Translations under genes and position numbers: made by a program
From: VXYL01 sp965116345
GTDB lineage: Bacteria; Pseudomonadota; Gammaproteobacteria; Pseudomonadales; Azotimanducaceae
Reading direction: 5' to 3'
DNA: 64,000 nt
Assembly (NCBI GenBank): GCA_965116345.1
Contig: OZ220680.1
Location: forward strand, 3,906,001-3,970,000
Shown here: piece after piece, positions 52,687 through 62,277 of the stretch
How positions within the stretch are numbered: position 1 is the stretch's first letter
How the letters are laid out: each line of letters starts with the position of its first letter
The notes under the pieces: model-generated
What the model was told of the DNA's origin: nothing
The model's input: the letters and a program-made list of their open reading frames with translations, nothing else
The model's database searches: none

Positions 52687-55509
52687 ATGTTTGCCAGCCT
52701 CGCTCGCCGGATCGTCGGCAGCCGCAACGCCCGGGAACTCAAGCGGATGGGCCGCGTCGTGGCCCGCATCAATGCCCTCGAAGAGTCCATGCGGGCGCTT
52801 ACGGACGTGGAACTCGCCGCCAAGACCCCCGAGTTCAGGGAGCGGCTCGAGTCCGAAACCATCGACGACCTGCTGCCGGAGGCGTTCGCCGCTGTCCGCG
52901 AGGCGTCCCGGCGGAGCCGCGGCGAGCGCCCCTACGACGTCCAGTTGATCGGCGGCATCACCCTGCACGAAGGCAAGATCGCCGAGATGCGCACCGGCGA
53001 GGGCAAGACCCTGGTGGCAACGCTGCCGGCCTATCTGAACGCTCTTGGCGGTGGCGCCGTGCACATCGTCACCGTGAACGACTACCTCGCCCGGCGCGAC
53101 GCGGCGTGGATGGGGCCGATCTACGAGGCCCTGGGGATGACCGTCGGGGTGCTTCAACAGCAGCAGGACCGGGATAGCAAGCATGCCGCCTACCAGGCGG
53201 ACATCACCTACGGCACCAATAGCGAATTCGGCTTCGACTACCTGCGCGACAACATGGTGTTCACCCGCGACGACCGCTCCCAGCGGTCCTTGCAATACGC
53301 CATCGTGGACGAGGTGGACTCCATCCTGATCGACGAGGCGCGGACACCACTGATCATCTCCGGTCCGGCCGAGGCAAACACTGAGCTGTTTGAACTGTAC
53401 AAAAAAATCAATAGGTTGGCACCGAAACTAAAACGCCAGGACAAGATCGAGCGGAACCTGCCGGCCATTCTTCAGGGCGGTGAACCCGAGCCGGAGGAGA
53501 CGGGTGACTTCTTCATCGACGAGAAGAACCGCCACGTGGAGTTGACCGAACGTGGCCACGAACTGGTGGAGAGCGAACTCAAGCGCCTGGGTCTTCTCAA
53601 CGAGGACGACAGTCTCTTCGCGGCGGCCAATCTCGAGCTTCTGCATCACGTCAACACCGCGCTCAAGGCCCACTTCCTTTTCCAGCGCGACGTCCACTAC
53701 ATGGTGCAGAACGGCGAGGTGGTGATCGTCGACGAGCACACCGGCCGGGCGCTGCCGGGACGCACCTGGCGGGACGGCGTCCACCAGGCCATCGAGGCCA
53801 AGGAAGGACTGCAGGTTCGGCGTGAGACCCAGACGGTCGCATCGACGACGCTGCAGAACTACTTCCGCCTGTACGGCAAACTCGCCGGCATGACCGGCAC
53901 GGCCGATACCGAGGCGATGGAGTTCAAGCAGATCTACGGCCTCGAGGTCATTGTCATCCCGACCCACATGCCGATGGTCCGCGACGACCGCAACGACCTC
54001 GTCTATCTCACCATCGACGAGAAATTCGACGCCATCGTCGCCGAGATCGACGAGGTGACGGATCGGGGCCAACCCGTGCTCGTGGGCACGGCGTCCATCG
54101 AGTCCTCGGAACGGCTGTCCAACGAGCTCAACAAGCGCAACATCAAGCACAGCGTGCTGAATGCCAAGCAGCACGAACGCGAGGCCGAGATCGTCGCCCA
54201 GGCGGGGCGCCCCCGGGTGGTGACGATCGCCACCAACATGGCGGGACGGGGCACCGACATCGTCCTTGGCGGCAACTGGGAGGCCGAAGTGGCCGCTCTC
54301 GGCGAGTCGCCCGATCCGGCCCAGGTCGAGGCGATCAAGTCGGCCTGGCAGGAGCGCCATCGAGCGGTCATCGACGCCGGCGGATTGCACATCGTCGGCA
54401 CCGAGCGGCACGAGTCGCGGCGGATCGACAACCAGTTGCGGGGCCGTGCAGGACGTCAGGGCGACCCGGGCTCGTCGCGCTTCTTCCTGTCCATGGAAGA
54501 CGGCCTGATGCGCATCTTCGCCTCCGACCGGCTGCGCAACTTCATGGGCTCGCTTGGCCTCGAGCACGGCGAGGCGATCGAACACCGCATGGTGAACAAC
54601 TCCATCGAGAAGGCCCAGCGGCGCGTCGAGGGGCGCAACTTCGATGCCCGCAAGGAACTGCTCGAGTACGACGATGTGGCCAACGATCAACGCCACTACA
54701 TCTACGAACAGCGCAACGAGCTGATGGACGCCGAGGAAATCGCCGGCGAGATCGCGGAGATCCGCAACGAGGTGGTCGAGGACATTGTCTGCGAGTACAT
54801 CCCGCCCGAAACCATCGAGGACCAGTGGGACATCGACGGGCTCGAACAGGCCCTGGCGGCCGAGTTCAACACCCAGCAGCCGGTGGGCCGTTGGCTGGAG
54901 GAGGACCACGAACTCACCGAGGAGGGTGTTCGGGACCGTATCGTCGACGCCATCGCCGAGGAATACACCGCCAAGGAGGCGTCGTGGGCCGAGGCCGGTG
55001 TGCCCATGCGCCAGGTCGAGAAACAGTTGATGCTGCAGGTGCTCGACCAGAAGTGGAAGGAACACCTGGCGATGATGGACGACCTCCGCCAGGGAATTCA
55101 CCTGCGCGCCTATGCGCAGAAGCGGCCCAAGCAGGAGTACAAGCGCGAAGCCTTCGAGCTCTTCCAGGACCTTCGCGACACCATCAACCGGGACGTCATC
55201 CGCCTGCTGTCGCGGATTCAACTTCAGGGCAACGAGGGGATCGAGGAAGCAGAGCGTCGGCGGCGCCTTCAGGCCGCGGGCAGCATGAGCTACAGCCATG
55301 CGGACGGAGAACCGGGCGGGGCTGTTGGCGCTCCGGGTGGCGCTGTCGGCACGCCGGGCGGGGGCGAACGAAGCAATGGCGCGCCCGGTCAGCGGCCTCC
55401 CGCGACCCGGGTGGAGACCTTCGTGCGCACGGAGCGCAAGGTGGGCCGCAACGAGCCTTGCCCCTGCGGTTCGGGCAAGAAATACAAGCAGTGCCACGGT
55501 CGGGCCTGA
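52687..55509 (+). CDS. secA: Preprotein translocase ATPase SecA
   Basis: 940 residues. Walker A MRTGEGKT (101-108), DEVD box (208-211), and the DQQLRGR-type motif as DNQLRGRAGRQGDPGSS. The C-terminal linker carries GGAVGAPGGAVGTPGGGE-type low-complexity repeats, then the zinc-binding SEC-C tail CPCGSGKKYKQCHG. It drives post-translational export through SecYEG. An A7 run at 53401-53407 is an oddity in so GC-rich a gene. Confidence 0.97.
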   Translation: MFASLARRIVGSRNARELKRMGRVVARINALEESMRALTDVELAAKTPEFRERLESETIDDLLPEAFAAVREASRRSRGERPYDVQLIGGITLHEGKIAEMRTGEGKTLVATLPAYLNALGGGAVHIVTVNDYLARRDAAWMGPIYEALGMTVGVLQQQQDRDSKHAAYQADITYGTNSEFGFDYLRDNMVFTRDDRSQRSLQYAIVDEVDSILIDEARTPLIISGPAEANTELFELYKKINRLAPKLKRQDKIERNLPAILQGGEPEPEETGDFFIDEKNRHVELTERGHELVESELKRLGLLNEDDSLFAAANLELLHHVNTALKAHFLFQRDVHYMVQNGEVVIVDEHTGRALPGRTWRDGVHQAIEAKEGLQVRRETQTVASTTLQNYFRLYGKLAGMTGTADTEAMEFKQIYGLEVIVIPTHMPMVRDDRNDLVYLTIDEKFDAIVAEIDEVTDRGQPVLVGTASIESSERLSNELNKRNIKHSVLNAKQHEREAEIVAQAGRPRVVTIATNMAGRGTDIVLGGNWEAEVAALGESPDPAQVEAIKSAWQERHRAVIDAGGLHIVGTERHESRRIDNQLRGRAGRQGDPGSSRFFLSMEDGLMRIFASDRLRNFMGSLGLEHGEAIEHRMVNNSIEKAQRRVEGRNFDARKELLEYDDVANDQRHYIYEQRNELMDAEEIAGEIAEIRNEVVEDIVCEYIPPETIEDQWDIDGLEQALAAEFNTQQPVGRWLEEDHELTEEGVRDRIVDAIAEEYTAKEASWAEAGVPMRQVEKQLMLQVLDQKWKEHLAMMDDLRQGIHLRAYAQKRPKQEYKREAFELFQDLRDTINRDVIRLLSRIQLQGNEGIEEAERRRRLQAAGSMSYSHADGEPGGAVGAPGGAVGTPGGGERSNGAPGQRPPATRVETFVRTERKVGRNEPCPCGSGKKYKQCHGRA

Positions 55510-55525
55510 AGCGACTTCGCTCGCA

Positions 55526-55554
55526 TTGACACGTCCTGCGGTGCGCTCTAGAGT
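55526..55554 (+). promoter_or_regulatory. Predicted sigma70 promoter for argJ
   Basis: TTGACA (55526-55531), 17-bp spacer, TAGAGT (55549-55554), then a GC-rich stretch and CCCTTTTTCCCC. It begins 17 bp after the secA stop, so argJ is likely transcribed independently of secA. Confidence 0.65.
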
Positions 55555-55590
55555 GCGCGCCCTTTTTCCCCTCGACACGGACGAAACGAC

Positions 55591-56799
55591 ATGGCGGTGA
55601 ACCTACCGCCGATGGGCGATCTCACTCCCATCGACGGAATGATCCTCGGCGCGGCAGAAGCGGGCGTCAGATACCGCGAGCGGCTGGATCTCGCCGTTGT
55701 CCTGCTCGACCCCGGCAGCGTCGTCGGCGGGGTGTTCACCCGGAACGCCTTCTGCGCGGCCCCCGTCGTCGTGGCCCGCGAACGGCTGGGCGGTGCCCGA
55801 GGCTTGGTGATCAACAGCGGCAACGCCAATGCCGCCACGGGCAAGCGCGGTCTCACGGACGCCCGCGCAACCTGCGCCCATCTGGCGGCGAAGAGCGGCG
55901 TCGAAGAGCACGAGGTCCTGCCGTTCTCCACCGGCGTCATTGGCGAGTTCCTGGACATGGACGCCATGCGCCGGGGCATCGATGCCGCCGTGGCCAATGC
56001 TTGCCCCGCTGGCTGGGCGGACGCCGCGCGCGCGATCATGACCACCGACACCGAACCCAAGGCGGTCTCCGTTCGCAGCACCGTGAATGGTCGCGACGTC
56101 AACGCCACCGGCATGGTCAAGGGTTCCGGCATGATCCGTCCGGACATGGCCACCATGCTCGCCTTTGTCGGCACGGACGCACCGCTCACGGCGTTGACCG
56201 CGAATACCCTGGCGCGGGATCTCGCCGAGCGCAGCTTCAATCGGCTCACCATCGACGGCGACACGTCCACCAACGACGCCTTCGTGGTCATGGCCACGGG
56301 TGCCGCGGGAGGTGATGCGATTGCCTCTCCGAGCGATGCATACGACGAACTGCTCGACGTGTTGACGCCCTTGGTCGTGGAACTGGCCGAGCGCACCGTT
56401 CGCGACGGCGAGGGGGCGACCAAGTTCGTCACGATCCGGGTGGAGGAGGGGGCGAATGCCGCCGAATGCCTCGGGGTCGCCTACACGATCGCCCACTCGC
56501 CGCTCGTCAAGACCGCGTTGTTCGCCGGCGACCCCAATTGGGGCAGGTTCTGCATGGCCATCGGTCGGGCCGGCACGGACATCGATCCGGACGCGGTGGA
56601 CCTCTACCTTGACGACGTCCAGGTCGCCAGTGGCGGGCTCGTGGCCCAGAGCTACACGGAACAGGCGGGTGCCGCGGTCATGGCCCGCGACGAGTTCACC
56701 GTGCGGGTCCTGCTGGGCCGGGGCACGGCCACGGAAACGGTGTGGACGTCCGACTTCTCCTACGAGTACGTGCGCATCAACGCCGAGTACCGCAGCTGA
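55591..56799 (+). CDS. argJ: Bifunctional ornithine acetyltransferase/N-acetylglutamate synthase
   Basis: 402 residues. LVINSGNANAATGKRG and KGSGMIRPDMATMLAF are diagnostic; self-cleavage before Thr188 would give the alpha and beta chains. The oxyanion residues lie in FSTGVIGE. It recycles the acetyl group in arginine synthesis. secA-argJ is the standard order in pseudomonad-like gammaproteobacteria. Confidence 0.96.
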   Translation: MAVNLPPMGDLTPIDGMILGAAEAGVRYRERLDLAVVLLDPGSVVGGVFTRNAFCAAPVVVARERLGGARGLVINSGNANAATGKRGLTDARATCAHLAAKSGVEEHEVLPFSTGVIGEFLDMDAMRRGIDAAVANACPAGWADAARAIMTTDTEPKAVSVRSTVNGRDVNATGMVKGSGMIRPDMATMLAFVGTDAPLTALTANTLARDLAERSFNRLTIDGDTSTNDAFVVMATGAAGGDAIASPSDAYDELLDVLTPLVVELAERTVRDGEGATKFVTIRVEEGANAAECLGVAYTIAHSPLVKTALFAGDPNWGRFCMAIGRAGTDIDPDAVDLYLDDVQVASGGLVAQSYTEQAGAAVMARDEFTVRVLLGRGTATETVWTSDFSYEYVRINAEYRS

Positions 56800-56832
56800 G
56801 CCCGAGGGGCGACCGCCGCTCCTACGATTCCA

Positions 56833-57429
56833 CTACCGTGCCGCAAGCTCCAGGTAGCGCCGGTGCAACCGGTCGACGGCCGCATGGAGATCCGCGCGGC
56901 TGCCCTCGTTGCTGACGAGGTCGTCGGCGAGGCAGCGTCTCGACTCTCGGTCGAGTTGGCTCGCGATGATTGCCCGGGCTTGTTCCCCGTCCACGTCGTC
57001 GCGCGCCATGGTGCGGGCGATCTGTACTTCCTCCGGGACGTCCACCACGAGAATCCGGTCGGCGCGAGGGTCCCGGCCACGCATCAGCGGGTTGACGAGG
57101 ATGGCATAGGGCGATGTGGCGGCCGCGAGTTCCTCGGCGATCAGCCCGTTGATGCGTGGATGCAGGGCGCGCTCCAGCCAACGTCGCTCGACGGGATCCT
57201 CGAAGATGCGCGCGCGCAGCGCGGCGCGGTCCAGTGTGCCGTCGTCGTTGAGGAGGCCGGCGCCGAACCGCGAGGTGATCTCGTCGAGCCCCGGGCGGCC
57301 GGGTTCGACCACGACCCGTGCGGCCACGTCGGCGTCGACGACGGCGATGCCGAGTTCACAAAACCGATCCGAGACGGCGGTCTTGCCGCTGCCGATGCCT
57401 CCGGTGATGCCGACCACGAACTTCGCCAT
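56833..57429 (-). CDS. coaE: Dephospho-CoA kinase
   Basis: 198 residues from ATG 57429, where MAKFVVGITGGIGSGKT begins; an upstream in-frame start would add 21 unlike residues. P-loop GGIGSGKT, then LGIAVVDADVAAR and HPRINGLI with the catalytic region. It performs the last step of CoA synthesis. It follows pilD by four bases on the minus strand, the usual pilD-coaE pair. Confidence 0.95.
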   Translation of the reverse strand: MAKFVVGITGGIGSGKTAVSDRFCELGIAVVDADVAARVVVEPGRPGLDEITSRFGAGLLNDDGTLDRAALRARIFEDPVERRWLERALHPRINGLIAEELAAATSPYAILVNPLMRGRDPRADRILVVDVPEEVQIARTMARDDVDGEQARAIIASQLDRESRRCLADDLVSNEGSRADLHAAVDRLHRRYLELAAR

Positions 57430-57433
57430 GGCT

Positions 57434-58333
57434 TCAACCCAAGGTCTGAAGGAGCGGCAATCGCGCCGGGAAGAACAACGCGATGACACCACCGATCACG
57501 AGGAACGGCCCGAAAGGGATTGGTGTGGAACGGTCGCTGCTGCCCCTGACTAGGCCGATGGCGGCGTAGCCGATGCCGAGCAGGCAGGCGATCAGGGCGA
57601 CCGACGGCAGCGCCTGCCAGCCGAGCCAGGCACCCAACGCGGCAAGCAGCTTGAAGTCCCCGTAGCCCATGCCCTCCCGCCGTGTGATCAGCCTGTGAAT
57701 CTGGTAGATGAGCCACAGCGTCGCGTAGCCCGCCGCCGCGCCGACGATGGCATCCACCGGGGTCGGCGTCGTGTCGAGGAACGCCGCGGCGAGGAGTCCC
57801 AGCCAGACGAGCGGCAAAGTGATCTCGTCGGGAATGAGCTGTGTGTCGGCGTCGATCACCGCGGCCGCAAGGAGCGCCATCAGGAAGACGTAGAACGCCA
57901 GAGCGTCCACGGTGTAGCCCCACACGGCAAGCGCGGCCAGGAGCAGCATTGCCCCGGCGGCCTCGACGCTGGGCAGGCGTACCGCGATGGACGCGGCGCA
58001 GCGACGGCAACGCCCCCGGAGCATGATCCAACTGAGCACCGGAATGTTGTCCCGGGGCTTGATGGGTGCCCCGCATGCACTGCAGCGGGAGCCCGGCCAG
58101 GCAAGATTGAACACCGGACGCGAATCCTGGTGGGCGATGTGCAGCGCGCCGAGGGCGTCGTCCCGCCAGCGCCGGTCGAGCATGGCCGGTAGACGGTCGA
58201 TCACCACGTTGACGAAACTGCCAACACATGATCCGGCAAGGATGGCGAGGACGAGGACCGTCAATCCGTGGGTAAACAGGTGGTCGATGGCGGAATCCTT
58301 GGGTGGGGCGAGCAGATTGTATCGAAGGATCAA
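57434..58333 (-). CDS. pilD: Prepilin peptidase/N-methyltransferase PilD
   Basis: 299 residues, about eight helices. Two CxxC pairs (CSACG and CRRCA) in the cytoplasmic loop; catalytic aspartates in DADTQLIPDE and GMGYGDFKLLAALGAW. It cleaves and N-methylates the pilins encoded in this window and type II secretion pseudopilins. The start overlaps pilC by four bases. Confidence 0.96.
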   Translation of the reverse strand: MILRYNLLAPPKDSAIDHLFTHGLTVLVLAILAGSCVGSFVNVVIDRLPAMLDRRWRDDALGALHIAHQDSRPVFNLAWPGSRCSACGAPIKPRDNIPVLSWIMLRGRCRRCAASIAVRLPSVEAAGAMLLLAALAVWGYTVDALAFYVFLMALLAAAVIDADTQLIPDEITLPLVWLGLLAAAFLDTTPTPVDAIVGAAAGYATLWLIYQIHRLITRREGMGYGDFKLLAALGAWLGWQALPSVALIACLLGIGYAAIGLVRGSSDRSTPIPFGPFLVIGGVIALFFPARLPLLQTLG

Positions 58334-59553
58334 CCACCGAAGGCCGAGCCGAGTTGGAACACGGGCAGGTACATGGCGATGATCAGGCCGCCGATCAGCA
58401 CGCCGAGCACGGCCATCATCAAGGGTTCGACGAGGGTCGTCACGTTGTCGACCGCGGCATCGAGCAGCGCCTCGAAATGGCTGGCGGATCGGTCGAGCAT
58501 GTCGTCGAGACTGCCGGACTGTTCGCCGATCGCGATCATCTGCACCATCATGTCGGGGAACAGACCGCTGTCACGCATGGCCGCCTGCAACGGCTGACCC
58601 GTGGCGACGGCGTCGGACAGACGTTCGACGGCAACGGCGTAGACGGAGTTTCCGGTGGCGCCGGCGATTGACCGCAGTGCGTCGACAAGGGGTACCCCTG
58701 CGGCCACCGAGGTGCCGAGTGTCCGCGCGTATCTGGAAACCGATGCGTTGGCCAGGATGCCGCCGGCAATGGGCGACTTCAGCAGTATCCGTTCAAGCAG
58801 ATTGCGGAACCGGGCGGAGCGCCGACGTCCCAGGACAAAGCCGGTGGCGGCGAGGGCGATGCTTCCGACGAGCGCCGGCCAGTGGTTGCGGAACGCGTCC
58901 GAGAGGCCGAGCACGAAGCGCGTGAAGCCGGGCAGTTCCGCGCCGACGCTGGCGAACACAGCCTCGAACTGAGGCACGACGTACATCAGCAGGATCGCGG
59001 TGACGCACACCGCCACGGTGGTGACGATCAGCGGATAACTCATCGCCTTCCTGAGCTTGCGCATGGTCTCCTGCGTACGTTCCTGGTAGCTGGCGATCCG
59101 CTCCAGCATGACCTCGAGGGTGCCCGACTGCTCGCCGATGGCGACGAGATTCCGATACAGCGCGTCGAAGTGCGTCGGCGACCGTGCCAAGGCCGTCGCC
59201 AGGGACTCCCCGGCCGCCACGTCACCGCGAATGTCCTTCACCAACCCACCAAGTGTGTGGCTGCCGATGCCGTCCGCGACGACATCGAGAGCCTGCACCA
59301 GCGGTACGCCGGCGCGGAGCAGGGTGGCGGTCTGGCGGCTGAAGAGAGCAACGTCGCTGGCCTTGATCCGCTGGCCGAGACGGAGGCTGACCGTGCCACC
59401 GCCGTCGAGCTTCCGGCGAACCCGGGTCGGGCGGACGCCTCGCTGGTGCAGCCGAGCGCGCACATCCCCTTGGGAGTTGCCGGCAAGCTCGCCGGACAGC
59501 TTGCGACCGAACCCGTCCCTGCCTTCCCATTGATATGTCGCACGATCGTCCAC
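58330..59553 (-). CDS. pilC: Type IV pilus inner-membrane platform protein PilC
   Basis: 407 residues. It has two GspF/PilC repeats (each with a cytoplasmic helical bundle and membrane segments), with KASDVALFSRQTATLLRAGVPL and SRYARTLGTSVAAGVPLVDAL as the paired motifs (quoted in part). It anchors the assembly and retraction motors. It lies three bases after pilB and overlaps pilD. Confidence 0.96.
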   Translation of the reverse strand: MDDRATYQWEGRDGFGRKLSGELAGNSQGDVRARLHQRGVRPTRVRRKLDGGGTVSLRLGQRIKASDVALFSRQTATLLRAGVPLVQALDVVADGIGSHTLGGLVKDIRGDVAAGESLATALARSPTHFDALYRNLVAIGEQSGTLEVMLERIASYQERTQETMRKLRKAMSYPLIVTTVAVCVTAILLMYVVPQFEAVFASVGAELPGFTRFVLGLSDAFRNHWPALVGSIALAATGFVLGRRRSARFRNLLERILLKSPIAGGILANASVSRYARTLGTSVAAGVPLVDALRSIAGATGNSVYAVAVERLSDAVATGQPLQAAMRDSGLFPDMMVQMIAIGEQSGSLDDMLDRSASHFEALLDAAVDNVTTLVEPLMMAVLGVLIGGLIIAMYLPVFQLGSAFGG

Positions 59554-59555
59554 GT

Positions 59556-61184
59556 TCAGCTCCGTGCCGTGACGCGGTTGATCTCGCGCAGACTCGTCGT
59601 GCCCTGCAGGACCTTGTTGAGACCGCTTCGGCGCAGGTCTTCGTAGCCTAGGTTGCGGGCTTCACGGGCCAGCACGACGCTGTCGCGGTCCGCGAGCAGG
59701 TGTCGCTGAAGTTCCGGCGTAACGGCCACGACCTCGTAGATGCCGGTGCGCCCCGCGTAGCCGTGGTTGCAACCCTCGCAGCCGTCGTCCGAGGCGTCGA
59801 AGATGCACAACCCGCTGTCGAGGTCCCGTTCGGTGAAACCCTCGCGAAGCAGGGTATCCGGCGGCACCTCGAGGGGGCGCCGGCAATGGGCGCACAGAAC
59901 CCGCGCGAGGCGCTGGGCGACGATCAGCGACACCGAAGTGGCGAGATTGAACGCGGGAATCCCCATGGAGCGGAGCCGGGTGAGCGTCTCGACCGCCGAG
60001 TTGGTGTGCAGCGTCGACAGCACGAGGTGGCCGGTCTGCGCCGCCTTGACGGCGGTCTCGGCGGTGTCCTGGTCGCGGATTTCTCCAACCATCACGACGT
60101 CGGGATCCTGGCGTAGGAACGCCCGGAGCGCGGTGGCGAAATCCAGTCCGACCTTCGGGTTCACCTGGACCTGGTTGATGCCCTCGACGTTGATCTCGAC
60201 GGGATCCTCCGCCGTGGCGATGTTGCGATCCTCGCCGTTGAGAAGCCCGAGACCGGCGTAGAGCGTGACGGTCTTGCCGCTCCCCGTGGGGCCGGTGACC
60301 AGGACCATGCCCTGGGGCCGGCCGAGCGCTTCCAGGTAGCGTTGCCGCTGATCGGGTTCGAGACCGAGGTCGTCCACGCCGAGACTTGCCGCTCGTGAGT
60401 CCAGAATGCGCAGGACGATCTTCTCGCCGTGCAGCGTGGGTAGCGTACTCGCACGAAGGTCCACGGCCCCGAGACCCGTGCCCGAGCGACGGTCACGGGT
60501 CCGGGGTGCGCGGATGGGATCCAGCTTGATTCGGCCGTCCTGGGGAACGCGACGCTCGGTGATGTCCATTTGCGCCATCACCTTCAGGCGCGCGGCGAAC
60601 TGACCGGCCATCGCCAGCGGCGGGCGTCGGGCCTCCTGCAGGATGCCGTCGACCCGAATACGAATGCGGTAGGTGTTCTCGTAGGGCTCGAAGTGGACGT
60701 CCGAGGCGCCGGCCTCGATGGCACTCACCAGGGTCTCGTGCACATACTTGACCACCGGCGCACCGTCGACCGCCTCGTTGATGTTGGTGCTCGGTCGAAC
60801 CGCTTCGACTTCCACAGCGTCGTTCCCCCGGGTCCCCGACCGACCACGGAAGCGTTCGATTGCCGACGCGAGTTGATCCGCCGCAACCAGCACGGGGGAT
60901 GGCTCGAGCCCCGTCCGAAACTTGATGTCGTCGAGAGCGGCGGGTCTCGTGGGGTCGGAAACCGCGAGAAACAGGCGGTTGCCGTTGCTGGCGAGTGGCA
61001 GGACGCGTTGCCTCTGCGCGATGTCGGGATCGACAAGACCTTCGGGCATGGCCTCGGGATCAATGGCCTGCAAATCGAGCAGTGGCATCCCGAACTCGGT
61101 GGCGGTGTCGAGCAGGGGGTCGAGCAGGGAGAGGATGCCGTGCTCCTGTCCGGGTTCGGCTGGCGTGGTCATCGAGATCTGCAC
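59556..61184 (-). CDS. pilB: Type IV pilus extension ATPase PilB
   Basis: 542 residues. N-terminal MshEN-like domain, then Walker A GPTGSGKT, Asp box, Walker B-like DPDVVMVGEIRDQDTAE and the His box LSTLHTNSAVETL. A tetracysteine zinc site is present in CAHC and CEGC. It powers pilus polymerisation through PilC. A serine- or arginine-rich insert (TRDRRSGTG) lies before the core and is unusual. It is divergent from pilA. Confidence 0.95.
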   Translation of the reverse strand: MQISMTTPAEPGQEHGILSLLDPLLDTATEFGMPLLDLQAIDPEAMPEGLVDPDIAQRQRVLPLASNGNRLFLAVSDPTRPAALDDIKFRTGLEPSPVLVAADQLASAIERFRGRSGTRGNDAVEVEAVRPSTNINEAVDGAPVVKYVHETLVSAIEAGASDVHFEPYENTYRIRIRVDGILQEARRPPLAMAGQFAARLKVMAQMDITERRVPQDGRIKLDPIRAPRTRDRRSGTGLGAVDLRASTLPTLHGEKIVLRILDSRAASLGVDDLGLEPDQRQRYLEALGRPQGMVLVTGPTGSGKTVTLYAGLGLLNGEDRNIATAEDPVEINVEGINQVQVNPKVGLDFATALRAFLRQDPDVVMVGEIRDQDTAETAVKAAQTGHLVLSTLHTNSAVETLTRLRSMGIPAFNLATSVSLIVAQRLARVLCAHCRRPLEVPPDTLLREGFTERDLDSGLCIFDASDDGCEGCNHGYAGRTGIYEVVAVTPELQRHLLADRDSVVLAREARNLGYEDLRRSGLNKVLQGTTSLREINRVTARS

Positions 61185-61393
61185 AGTCCTTCGAACGAAG
61201 CGGCCAGTGCCGCAGATGGTCGAATGTTGTCACCCGAGGCGGGTCGAAAGGATGCGAGATTTCTCAACCTCGCGACGGAAAACGGCCATTCGGCATGTGC
61301 GTCCGTTGCCGTTTACAGATTCCCCCGTTCTTGGCGGAATGTAAGCCTTGGATCGCCGCACGGCGAGCTTGCAGTAACCGAGGAAACAGCAAC

Positions 61394-61852
61394 ATGACAA
61401 CCACCCGAACACACGGCTTTTCATTGATCGAATTGATGATCGCGGTCGCCATCGTCGGCATCCTGGCGGCGGCCGCGATTCCGGCCTACCGGAGCTACAT
61501 CGAGAACTCCAACATGGCCAAGGTCAACGCCCACTACCGACAGGGCATCCGCTTCGTGGAGAACGAGTTCCGGCGCATGCGCGCGGAGATGTCAATGGGC
61601 ACGCTGACCGTCGCGCAGGCCGACACACGCTACACCAACACGGCACGTATCACGTCGCTGAACGGCGACGGCGGGCTATCGCCGGGGGGCGGTGACGCCT
61701 ATGCGGCGGCCGCCGACAACGCCGCCGGGGTCGTGGGAGTCTCGGCGACCGGCACCTTCGCGGACAACGATCTCGTGATCACGATCACGCGCCCCATGTT
61801 CGGCGACTTCGCGGCCACCGAAACCCGGGACATCGCCTGGGCCGATGCTTGA
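61394..61852 (+). CDS. pilA: Major-type pilin PilA
   Basis: 152 residues from ATG 61394. Leader MTTTRTHG, then FSLIELMIAVAIVGILAAAA with Glu5. The head is rich in Ala, Gly and Asp and has no cysteine pair, so the classic D-loop disulfide is missing. Divergent from pilB, the standard location. It overlaps the next pilin gene by eight bases. Confidence 0.92.
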   Translation: MTTTRTHGFSLIELMIAVAIVGILAAAAIPAYRSYIENSNMAKVNAHYRQGIRFVENEFRRMRAEMSMGTLTVAQADTRYTNTARITSLNGDGGLSPGGGDAYAAAADNAAGVVGVSATGTFADNDLVITITRPMFGDFAATETRDIAWADA

Positions 61853-62258
61853 GGACAGGATCGCGCGTCCGCCGCGCCAGGCGAGGGCGGGCTTCTCGCT
61901 GCTCGAACTGCTGATCGCCCTCGCGGTCATGGCGGTGCTCGTGGGAGTCGCCGTGCCGTTGTACCGGAACTACATCGACACGGCCCGCGACGCCGCCCTG
62001 CTGAAGCAGATGACCGCGATGTCCGTGTTCCAGGAGGACCTGAAGCTGCGCACCGGCAGCTACGGCGCCGGCGTCCACGACCCGAGCGCGGGGATCGCCA
62101 CTTTGTCCTCGACGATCGGGTGGCAGCCGTCCGGAAGCGATGGTGTCGTGTACCGGGTAACGACAAACGCCGGGGAGAGTTGGACCGTTACAGCCACGGC
62201 GAGCGACGGTCGTGAGGTCTGCCGCGTTCTCCCCGCCGGTACACCGTGCACGCCGTGA
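61845..62258 (+). CDS. Second type IV pilin, PilA/PilE-like
   Basis: 137 residues, starting 8 bases inside pilA. The leader is long (17 residues, ending RAG), then FSLLELLIALAVMAVLVGVA. The C-terminus has a Cys pair, CRVLPAGTPC, that could close a D-loop, in contrast to the first pilin. It may be a minor subunit or an alternative major pilin translationally coupled to pilA. Confidence 0.85.
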   Translation: MLEDRIARPPRQARAGFSLLELLIALAVMAVLVGVAVPLYRNYIDTARDAALLKQMTAMSVFQEDLKLRTGSYGAGVHDPSAGIATLSSTIGWQPSGSDGVVYRVTTNAGESWTVTATASDGREVCRVLPAGTPCTP

Positions 62259-62277
62259 CCGGAACATCCAAGGCGTG

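Noticed and set aside
53428..55578. 716-codon open frame antisense to secA
   Set aside because: Codon-mirror artefact of secA; no start context and no recognisable domain.
56800..56832. Repeat related to the 48546 hairpin between argJ and coaE
   Set aside because: Only a 9-base GGGCGACCG core is shared, too short in GC-rich DNA to claim a copy.
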